Assembly (NCBI RefSeq): GCF_026339955.1
Contig: NZ_JAPEPW010000001.1
Span: forward strand, 4,645,001 to 4,709,000
Direction of reading: 5' to 3'
DNA length: 64,000 nucleotides
Source: Streptomyces sp. NBC_01549
GTDB lineage: Bacteria; Actinomycetota; Actinomycetes; Streptomycetales; Streptomycetaceae
Below, one piece after another: positions 41,644 to 51,053 of this stretch. Position numbers and translations under genes: made by a program. Position 1 is the stretch's first letter. Every line of letters starts with the position of its first letter. The notes beneath the pieces are model-generated. The model did not search any database and had not been told where the DNA came from. It saw only the letters and a list, made by a program, of their open reading frames with translations.

Positions 41644-43263
41644 TCAGCGGCCGCTGCCGAGGGCCCGACGGCCACGCCGCTGCGAGAGGACCGGCAGGTT
41701 GTTGCGTGCCGGGGCGGAGGACCGGGTGTCCTCCTCGATGCGCAGCGCGAGCGCCGGGCAGCGCCGTACGGCCCGCAGTGCCTTCGCCTCCGCGTACCGG
41801 GGCACCTGGGCCTGCGCGACGGTGGGGAAGCCGTCGGCGCCCAGTTCGAAGACCTCGGGGAGGATGTCCGCGCACAGGCCGTGCCCGCGGCACAGGGTCC
41901 AGTCGACGTAGATCTTCTGGCGGCTGGGGCCCGCCTCCTCGACCGCCTGGCCGCCCGGGATGCCGGTGGGGAGCTGACCGCCCTCGAAGAGCGGCAGAAC
42001 GCCCTCCACGGGCCTTCCGCAGCCATTGCCGAGGACATGGGCGGCCAGGTCGTCCGTGAACGCTTTGATGGTCGACTCGATGAACATCGCCGAGCCGTCC
42101 GGGTGCGAGCAGGCGCCGCGTCGCTTCACGGCCTTGGCGACCTGCTTCACGGCCTCCAGGGCGGCCGGCCCACCGCCGTTGAGGATGTCCTCCAGGCCGC
42201 GCGCCGCGGCGGGCAGGCCGAGGTAGCAGGGACCGCACTGTCCCGCGCTCTCCTCGGCCAGCCACTGGGCCACCCGGAGCGACTCGCCCAGCGGGCACGT
42301 CTCCTGGGTGATCGGGAGGATCGCGCCGGCGCCGAGCGCGCCGCCCACCGCGTCCAGGGAGTTGCGCGAGACGATCGCCTCGTTGACCGTCGCGGCGTCC
42401 AGCCACTTGCCGTGGTAGCCGCCGGTCAGTACACCCTGGGGCATCGGCGGGGCGCCGGCCAGTTGGAGCACATAGCGCAGCGGCACGCCGGTGGGGACCT
42501 CGATCACCATGGGGCGGGCGACCGCGCCGGAGATGGTGAGCATGACGGTGCCGGGCTCGTCGTACAGACCGGTGTTGCGGTAGCGGTCGGGGCCGATACG
42601 GGCGGCGATGGCCAGCTGCGCGTACGTCTCGGCGTTCGACAGCAGGGTGGGCGCGCCGCCGACGCCGCTCTGTGACGCGCTGATCTTGCGGCCCGGCGGG
42701 ACGGCCGGGCCGCCGTCGATGGAACGGATGAGCGAAGCGGCCGCTCCGGTCACCATGCGCACCGGATTGCGCTGCACGCGCGCGCGCAGCGGCGATCCGC
42801 GCCGGTCGCTCAGGCCGCGCTCGGCCAGCGCGGCCTCCATGGACCGCTGGGTCGACTCACGGGTCACCCCGATGACCAGGGTGCGGGCGCCCATGGCCTC
42901 CGCGGCCAGCAGGGCGCCGTCCAGGATGAGGTGAGGGGCACGGTTGATGAGCACCGTGTCCTTGCGGCAGGCGGGTTCGTCCTCACTTCCGTTGACGACC
43001 ACGACGGGTCGGATGCCCTTGCTGATGGCCGACTCGGCGACCGAGCGCAGTTTCTTGGCGAAGGGGAAGCCCGCGCCGCCGCGGCCCTTCAGGCCGATGG
43101 CCTCGGCGAGGCCCGCGAGCTGTTCACCGCCCATCGGCTCGAGCGGCCCGTGCACCTTGAGGTGCATGGGCAGATCGAGCCGTTCAACCAGGTCGAAGCC
43201 CGACGTGAGCTGCGGAAGTCCGACGACGCGGACCTCCGGGACGTCGGGCAGGGCCTCGTTCAC
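41644..43263 (-). CDS. NuoF-like flavoprotein fused to a ferredoxin domain
   Basis: 539 aa. Residues ~50-420 match the NuoF/HoxF flavin and NAD(H) module: GLKGRGGAGFPFAKKL (glycine-rich binding loop), VVNGSEDEPACRKD, and an iron-sulfur set with GQCGPCYLGLP and RRGACSHPDG. Residues ~455-520 form a small ferredoxin (CRGHGLCADILPEVF, then RRCPALAL), the C-x5-C...CP spacing typical of [3Fe-4S] ferredoxins. No other complex I subunit is nearby, so this is not a respiratory nuo operon. The GTG start overlaps the stop of the membrane gene upstream (GTGA). Inferred role: move electrons between NAD(P)H, flavin, iron-sulfur and the heme-type membrane partner. Confidence 0.88.
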   Translation of the reverse strand: MNEALPDVPEVRVVGLPQLTSGFDLVERLDLPMHLKVHGPLEPMGGEQLAGLAEAIGLKGRGGAGFPFAKKLRSVAESAISKGIRPVVVVNGSEDEPACRKDTVLINRAPHLILDGALLAAEAMGARTLVIGVTRESTQRSMEAALAERGLSDRRGSPLRARVQRNPVRMVTGAAASLIRSIDGGPAVPPGRKISASQSGVGGAPTLLSNAETYAQLAIAARIGPDRYRNTGLYDEPGTVMLTISGAVARPMVIEVPTGVPLRYVLQLAGAPPMPQGVLTGGYHGKWLDAATVNEAIVSRNSLDAVGGALGAGAILPITQETCPLGESLRVAQWLAEESAGQCGPCYLGLPAAARGLEDILNGGGPAALEAVKQVAKAVKRRGACSHPDGSAMFIESTIKAFTDDLAAHVLGNGCGRPVEGVLPLFEGGQLPTGIPGGQAVEEAGPSRQKIYVDWTLCRGHGLCADILPEVFELGADGFPTVAQAQVPRYAEAKALRAVRRCPALALRIEEDTRSSAPARNNLPVLSQRRGRRALGSGR

Positions 43264-44576
43264 TTAAAGCCTCCGGAAGGGGCGTTCCATGGTTCACCGG
43301 AGCCAGGAGCGTCGAAGGCGCCCGGCAGTACGTCAGTCGTGGGACCGCTGTCGTACGTGTCGTTGGTGTTGTACGTACCGAAGGCGGGGTTCGACTCACT
43401 GTTGTTGTACACATCACTCGTGCCGTACCCGCCGGTGGCTGAATTGTCGTAGACGGGGATGTTGTATCCCGTGTCGGCGAGCGGGTCGTACGCGGAGCGG
43501 GGCGCCTCGCCGACCGGCGGCGGCGAGGGGACGGGCCAGCTGCCCGACGTGCTGCCACCGCTGTCGGCGCGGGGGAACGTCTCCGTCGGCTGCATGTTCA
43601 TGGGCATCTGGATGCGCTCGGTCGGGGAGGCGCCGGGGGGGTTCGCGCCGGGCGTGCCCGAGACGGCCCGGTAGGCGGCCGCGAAGCCGGACGTCGTGTC
43701 CGCGGCGGCGGGGTCGGCCGGGGTCTGGTACAGCGTCTGCTCGGGGGACGGCGTGCGCTGCGGGGGTACGAAGGAGTCGCCAGAGGACTGCTGTGCGGGG
43801 CGCGGGGCGAAGCCCGGCAGAGAGTTCTCCGCCAGGGCGGCACGGGAGGCCGTCAGGTCCTCACGGGCGGCGCGGCCACCGGCACCGCCGCCCTCGCCGA
43901 GGATCGCCAGGATCCGGTCGGCGACCTTGCGCTTGAAGGGGTGGGGAGCCGCACGCAGGGCGAGGGCCGCGCCGACCCCGACCAGGCACAGCTCGTACGA
44001 CACCATGAAGAACGGCTTCGCCGCCCGTCCCGCGAAGAGACCATGGATCAGCGCCGCGCACAGGGCCGGGTAGGCCAGCATGTGCATCGCGCGCCAGCGC
44101 GCTGCGACCGGTGCCGGGGCGGCGAACTGGTTGCGCAGTGCGCCGGTGATACCCACGAAGATCATGAGCAGCCCGGCCAGAGAGCCGAGGCCGATGAGTC
44201 CGGCGCTGCCCTTGACGCCCAGGCTGAAGGGGATCAGCGCGGCGATCAGGACGGTGTGGTCCAGCGCCAGTTTGATGGTGATGTGCACCAAGAGGAACGC
44301 GATCGAGCCGACGGCCGTCACGCGGTGGATGCCCTGTGCCACGATCCGCTGACGCGTGTTGAGGATGAGCCGGTCCTGGGCGATGAGGCCCCAGATGACC
44401 GAACACGTGAGGGAGACGAGCGACAGGACGCCCGCACCGAAGTTGAGGAAGTCCTGGAGTCGGTTGCCTCCAGTCAGCACGACCACGGGTATGAGTAGCA
44501 GGACGGCAGCCGTCGCCACCCCGTAGGCCGAGCGGCCCGGTCGGGGAAGCGTGCTGCCACTGCGACGAGGGTTCAT
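43260..44576 (-). CDS. Cytochrome b / ferric reductase-like membrane protein with long disordered tail
   Basis: 438 aa. Six membrane helices lie in the first ~215 residues. Paired histidines typical of heme-b ligands are seen: HRVTAVGSIAFLLVHITIKL (two His ~14 apart) and AMHMLAYPALCAALIHGLF (two His ~14 apart), the ferric-reductase-like pattern. The remaining ~220 residues are Ser/Pro/Gly/Tyr-rich and probably disordered (SAYDPLADTGYN). The stop overlaps the start of the NuoF-ferredoxin gene, so both are made together as a membrane electron-transfer pair; direction and substrate are unknown. GGGAG precedes the ATG. It is divergent from leuS. Confidence 0.85.
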   Translation of the reverse strand: MNPRRSGSTLPRPGRSAYGVATAAVLLLIPVVVLTGGNRLQDFLNFGAGVLSLVSLTCSVIWGLIAQDRLILNTRQRIVAQGIHRVTAVGSIAFLLVHITIKLALDHTVLIAALIPFSLGVKGSAGLIGLGSLAGLLMIFVGITGALRNQFAAPAPVAARWRAMHMLAYPALCAALIHGLFAGRAAKPFFMVSYELCLVGVGAALALRAAPHPFKRKVADRILAILGEGGGAGGRAAREDLTASRAALAENSLPGFAPRPAQQSSGDSFVPPQRTPSPEQTLYQTPADPAAADTTSGFAAAYRAVSGTPGANPPGASPTERIQMPMNMQPTETFPRADSGGSTSGSWPVPSPPPVGEAPRSAYDPLADTGYNIPVYDNSATGGYGTSDVYNNSESNPAFGTYNTNDTYDSGPTTDVLPGAFDAPGSGEPWNAPSGGFK

Positions 44577-44839
44577 AGGGGGTTACTCCCAACGGTTCGG
44601 GGAAGCGGTCCCGAAGCCGAACTCTAAGTCGAGCCATACCGATGGGTACGAGGTTTGAGTTATTGCGTTGTTACCAAAGAGCTTCCAGGTCTTTGCGTTG
44701 TCCCCTTAGTGGCCGTTACGCGAAGTAATATTTGAATATTGTTCAGTTTTTTTGGCGTGATTGTGACGAGGGGCACGGCGTGTCGAGCGCCGCCGGAAGC
44801 TCGTCGCGGCGCGCGCGGGGGCTGCGGTACCCTGACGCC
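44577..44839. other. AT-rich divergent regulatory region (redox operon / leuS)
   Basis: This 263-bp gap is much more AT-rich than its surroundings. At 44727-44740 aatatt occurs twice around tg, an AT-rich symmetric site unusual for this genome, followed by a T-run (44747-44753). Promoters for the redox operon (minus) and for leuS (plus) must lie here. No gene seen. Confidence 0.5.
44828..44833 (+). promoter_or_regulatory. -10 element for the leuS leader
   Basis: TACCCT ends 6 nt before the leader-peptide ATG at 44840, so the transcript should start on that ATG. No clear -35. Confidence 0.55.
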
Positions 44840-44878
44840 ATGCGTGCCGTACGCCTTCTGCTTAGCGAGCCGCGCTGA
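44840..44878 (+). CDS. leuS leader peptide (12 aa, three Leu codons in a row)
   Basis: The short frame reads MRAVRLLLSEPR with consecutive Leu codons CTT, CTG, CTT. It starts at the predicted transcription start and ends 115 bp before leuS, with a terminator hairpin between. This is the layout of ribosome-mediated attenuation: slow translation at Leu codons when charged tRNA-Leu is scarce would favour read-through into leuS. Confidence 0.75.
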   Translation: MRAVRLLLSEPR

Positions 44879-44922
44879 TCAGTCCCGGCCACTGACGACT
44901 CGTGGTCGGAATCGGCGCGGCG

Positions 44923-44947
44923 TCCCCTCCTGTGCGAGGGGATTTTT
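44923..44947 (+). terminator. leuS attenuator
   Basis: The stem tcccctc / gagggga (6-nt loop) is followed directly by TTTTT. It is a textbook factor-independent terminator in the leader, 46 bp before the leuS start and 45 bp after the leader-peptide stop. Confidence 0.8.
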
Positions 44948-44993
44948 CATTTCTAAGCCGCTGGCAGAGACGATCGATGGAGCTTTGAGGATC

Positions 44994-47882
<2,889 letters not shown>

Positions 47883-47934
47883 CCGTTTGTCCCGGTCCGG
47901 CACGGATGGGTGGCTTGGCTAGGGGTAGTCCCCT

Positions 47935-47977
47935 ACGGGCAGGTTCGGGGTTCTTCCGGAACTCCGGACCTGCCCGT
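47935..47977 (+). terminator. leuS terminator
   Basis: A 10-bp perfect arm pair (acgggcaggt / acctgcccgt), extended by imperfect pairing toward the loop, lies 52 bp after the stop. The tail is short (tgcgttta). Confidence 0.65.
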
Positions 47978-48033
47978 TGCGTTTACCGTTGAAGAGCGAC
48001 GCGGCGGCTGCCGCGACCGTCCGGAGGAGGAGC

Positions 48034-48762
48034 GTGGTGGAAGCCGTGATCACAGTAATCGCCCTGCTCTTCCTGCTGTTCGTGGTGCTGGGCGCATACG
48101 CCACTGTGAAGGTGATCGGCGCCGCCAAGCGCGGTGTGGACCGCACGGTCTCCCAGGCCCGCCGCGCGGTCGAGGACACCACCCTGCGCGCCAGGACCCT
48201 CGCCCAGCCGGGCCCGGCGGGCGAGATCGCCCAGCTGAGGCTGACGCTGCGCACCTCGATGCGGGCCACGCAGGACGCGCTGCACTCGGGCGTGACCGAG
48301 GACGAGTCCCTGAAGGAATCCCTGGGACTGTTCGAGCGGCTCAGTGTGCACGGGCGCGAGCTGGACGACGAGCTGAGGCGCCTGGAGAGCGAACCGGACA
48401 AGAGGACGCTCTCCACCCGGCTGCCCGAGCTGCGCGAGCGCACCGAACGGATCACGCAGTCCGCCGACTCACTGCGCTGGGCCGCACGCGACCGGGCCCG
48501 CCGGTTCGCCGCCGACGACCTGGACTCGCTGAGTGACCAGATCGACGTCGAGGCGGGCGCCCTGCGGCACTGGACGACCGAGCCGAGGCCCACGGCCTCC
48601 TGGCCCGAGGCGCCGACCCCGGACACGTCCAGCGGCCAGACCTGGCCGGAGCCCCCGCAGTCCCGCCCGGCAAGCGAGCCGCCGCGCTCCGCCATCGCCC
48701 CGCCGGGACAGCGGCCCGCCTACCCCTGGCAGAAGAAACCCCGTCCCGAGGGCACGACTTGA
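48034..48762 (+). CDS. Single-pass membrane protein with coiled coil, unknown function
   Basis: 242 aa. The start GTG at 48034 sits directly behind AGGAGGAG; GTG 48037 is possible too. One N-terminal membrane helix (VITVIALLFLLFVVLGAY) is followed by a long charged helical region (about 30-190: RGVDRTVSQARRAVEDT, HGRELDDELRRLE, LPELRERTERI) likely to form coiled coil. A Pro/Ser-rich tail (about 190-242) ends in a basic KKPRP stretch. The layout recalls DUF948 and similar envelope-anchored coiled coils. No function assigned. It lies between leuS and a DegV gene. Confidence 0.8.
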   Translation: MVEAVITVIALLFLLFVVLGAYATVKVIGAAKRGVDRTVSQARRAVEDTTLRARTLAQPGPAGEIAQLRLTLRTSMRATQDALHSGVTEDESLKESLGLFERLSVHGRELDDELRRLESEPDKRTLSTRLPELRERTERITQSADSLRWAARDRARRFAADDLDSLSDQIDVEAGALRHWTTEPRPTASWPEAPTPDTSSGQTWPEPPQSRPASEPPRSAIAPPGQRPAYPWQKKPRPEGTT

Positions 48763-48818
48763 CCTGACCTAGACCGCAGGTGAAAGGGGGCGGGCTGCCG
48801 TCCGCGCCCCCCGGCAGG

Positions 48819-48824
48819 TAACCT
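48819..48824 (+). promoter_or_regulatory. -10 element of the degV-like gene (leaderless)
   Basis: TAACCT ends 7 nt before the ATG at 48832, so the message probably begins at the start codon. No ribosome binding site is visible. Confidence 0.55.
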
Positions 48825-48831
48825 CCAGCTC

Positions 48832-49677
48832 ATGTCCCGCCATGTCGCGATCGTCACCGATTCAACGGCCTACTTGCCGCCCCGGACGATGGAGCGCCAC
48901 GGCATCACCGCGGTGCCCCTGACCGTGGTTCTCGGCGACCAGGCGCTCGAAGAGGGCACCGAGATCTCGGCCCGCTCCCTGGCGCAGGCACTCCAGAAGC
49001 GGCGCCCCGTCACCACATCCCGGCCCAGCCCCGAGGTCTTCGCCTCGGTCTACCGCAGGGTCGCCGAGTCCGGCGCGACCGACATCGTCTCGCTCCATCT
49101 GTCCGCCGAGATCTCCGGCACGTACGACGCCGCCGTCCTCGCGTCCCGTGAGGCCCCGGTCCCCGTGCGGGTGGTGGACACCGGGATGGTCGCGATGGCC
49201 CTCGGGTTCTGCGCGCTGGCCGCGGCCGAGTCCGCGGAGGCGGGGGGCACCGTTGACGAGGCGGTCACGGCCGCGGAGAAGCGGGCCGCCGGCACCTCCA
49301 CGTACTTCTACGTCGACACCCTCGACTATCTGCGCCGCGGTGGCCGGATCGGCGCCGCGCAGGCGCTGTTGGGCTCCGCGCTCGCGGTGAAGCCGCTGCT
49401 GCAGCTCGACGGAGGGCGGATCGAACTCCTGGAGAAGGTACGGACGGCGTCCAAGGCGATCGCCCGGCTCGAGGAGATCGTGGCCGAACGCGCGGGCAGC
49501 GCCCAGGTCGACATCGCCGTGCACCACCTCGCCGCCCCCGAGCGGGCGTCCGCCCTCGCGGACCGTTTGCGGGCGCGGGTGCCGGGCGTGGTCGATCTGC
49601 ATGTGAGTGAGGTCGGCGCGGTGATCGGGGCGCACACGGGCCCCGGACTGCTGGGGGCGGTCGTCTCGCCTCGGTGA
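48832..49677 (+). CDS. DegV family fatty-acid-binding protein
   Basis: 281 aa, standard DegV length. The family start (AIVTDSTAYLPP), the ligand-contact motif VTTSRPSPEVF, SLHLSAEISGTYDAA, TLDYLRRGGRIG and GAVIGAHTGPGLLG are all present. DegV/FakB proteins hold a single fatty acid; FakB presents it to a fatty-acid kinase. No fakA is nearby, so here it may serve as a lipid carrier or sensor. The leaderless promoter sets the start. The next gene, comEA, begins about 180 bp downstream. Confidence 0.94.
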   Translation: MSRHVAIVTDSTAYLPPRTMERHGITAVPLTVVLGDQALEEGTEISARSLAQALQKRRPVTTSRPSPEVFASVYRRVAESGATDIVSLHLSAEISGTYDAAVLASREAPVPVRVVDTGMVAMALGFCALAAAESAEAGGTVDEAVTAAEKRAAGTSTYFYVDTLDYLRRGGRIGAAQALLGSALAVKPLLQLDGGRIELLEKVRTASKAIARLEEIVAERAGSAQVDIAVHHLAAPERASALADRLRARVPGVVDLHVSEVGAVIGAHTGPGLLGAVVSPR

Positions 49678-49781
49678 GGCGGAGGAATTCGGTGGTGGCG
49701 GAGCGCGGGCGGCCGCGTCTGCCGGGACCACTGTGTCTGCTGCGTCTGTTGTGCCTGGGGTGACTCGTGTGGGTGACGGAG

Positions 49782-49790
49782 TTATCCACA
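49782..49790 (+). promoter_or_regulatory. Isolated perfect DnaA-box sequence upstream of comEA
   Basis: TTATCCACA matches the E. coli consensus DnaA box exactly, 70 bp before the comEA start. A single box can be a regulatory DnaA site; it is not an origin by itself. The E. coli-type base at position three is notable because Streptomyces boxes usually read TTGTCCACA. Confidence 0.45.
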
Positions 49791-49859
49791 AGTGGGTAGT
49801 TTTCCCCGAGATTTGAGCAAGATCATCGCGAGGGTGGGGAGTTGCCCGATCCTCGACGC

Positions 49860-51053
49860 ATGGCACTTCGATCACGCTCACGCACCGCCACACCGACCAG
49901 CGGTCCGGGCCGCGGTCCCGTCTCCGACGGCCGCACCCGCCACCGCCGCCACCACTCGCCAAGCCGCGCAGGTACAGGTACAGGTGCCGGCACTGGCGCC
50001 CGCGTCCGACGCCGCGATGCCTCGGCCGAGGCGCTCCGGCTGCGCGCGCAGGCGCTCTTCTCAGAAAGGTCCGGCACACGAGGGGAGTTGGGGAACGGGC
50101 CACCGGGCGTGGACCGGGATGTGGGAGGCCCAAGGGGGAGCACCGCGGCAGGGGTCGGGTTCGCCGAGGTTCGGGGAAGCGGCGGCTCTTCGCACACCAG
50201 CGTCCTGGACCGTGCCGAACCGAGCCGGAGCCCGAGTGCGAATCCAAGTGTGAGTGCGGGTCACCGTGCGGAGCGCGGCGCTTCCGCGCCCGGGGTATCG
50301 GCGGCATGGCGGGAGCGGGCCGGGCTTGCGGTGCGGGAGCGGATGCCGCTGTGGCTTCAGTCGAGGTGCGGTCTGGAGCGCAGGAGTGTGACCGCACTCG
50401 GTGTACTGCTCGTTGTCGCCGTCGTCTTCGCCGTGCAGCAGTTCTGGGGCGGTAGGACGCAGTCGGTGCGGGCTCCCGAGGTGGTGCGGGCAGTGGCGCC
50501 GTACGGCGGGCAGAGCGGCTCGGTGGAGCGGAAGTCCACGGAGCCGGGAGAATCGGCCGGGGCGCCGACCCCGACCGGCTCGACCGGCTCGACCGGGACC
50601 GCGATCGTGGTGGACGTCAGCGGCAAGGTGCGCAGTCCTGGGCTGCAACGACTACCGGCCGGCTCCCGGGTCGAGGACGCGCTGCGGGCCGCGGGCGGGG
50701 TGCGGCCGGGGGTGAACACCGAGGGGCTCAACCGGGCCCGCCTCCTGGTGGACGGCGAACAGATCGTGGTGGGTGCCTCCGCCTCCGTGGCCGGACCGGT
50801 CACGGGTGGCGGCTCCAGCGCCACCGGGACCGGCGGATCCGCCTCAGGAGCGGCTCCTTCGGCTCCGGTCTCCCTCAACACGGCCACCGTGGACCAGCTC
50901 GACACCCTGCCGGGCGTCGGTCCCGTCCTGGCCCGGCACATCATCGACTACCGAACCCAGCACGGCGGCTTCCGCTCGGTCGACGAGCTCCGCGAGGTCA
51001 ACGGAATCGGCGACCGCCGGTTCTCCGATCTGCAGAAACTCGTACGGCCATGA
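49860..51053 (+). CDS. comEA: ComEA family helix-hairpin-helix DNA-binding protein
   Basis: 397 aa from ATG 49860; a TTG at 49842 lies too close to GGGGAG and neither start is certain. A long basic, low-complexity cytoplasmic part (about 1-170) is far larger than in Bacillus ComEA. One membrane helix (VTALGVLLVVAVVFAVQQFW) follows. An SLBB-like domain (AIVVDVSGKVRSPGLQRLPA) and a C-terminal double HhH domain (VSLNTATVDQLDTLPGVGPV, then GGFRSVDELREVNGIGDRRF) complete it. ComEA binds incoming double-stranded DNA outside the membrane for uptake. Its TGA overlaps the comEC ATG (ATGA), so the two are coupled. Confidence 0.9.
   Translation: MALRSRSRTATPTSGPGRGPVSDGRTRHRRHHSPSRAGTGTGAGTGARVRRRDASAEALRLRAQALFSERSGTRGELGNGPPGVDRDVGGPRGSTAAGVGFAEVRGSGGSSHTSVLDRAEPSRSPSANPSVSAGHRAERGASAPGVSAAWRERAGLAVRERMPLWLQSRCGLERRSVTALGVLLVVAVVFAVQQFWGGRTQSVRAPEVVRAVAPYGGQSGSVERKSTEPGESAGAPTPTGSTGSTGTAIVVDVSGKVRSPGLQRLPAGSRVEDALRAAGGVRPGVNTEGLNRARLLVDGEQIVVGASASVAGPVTGGGSSATGTGGSASGAAPSAPVSLNTATVDQLDTLPGVGPVLARHIIDYRTQHGGFRSVDELREVNGIGDRRFSDLQKLVRP

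Noticed and set aside
44879..44993. T-box riboswitch upstream of leuS
   Set aside because: No T-box core sequence or specifier stem is apparent. The leader peptide with Leu codons plus terminator explains the leader better.
49782..49790. Chromosomal replication origin near comEA
   Set aside because: A single DnaA box with no box cluster and no dnaA or dnaN gene nearby.
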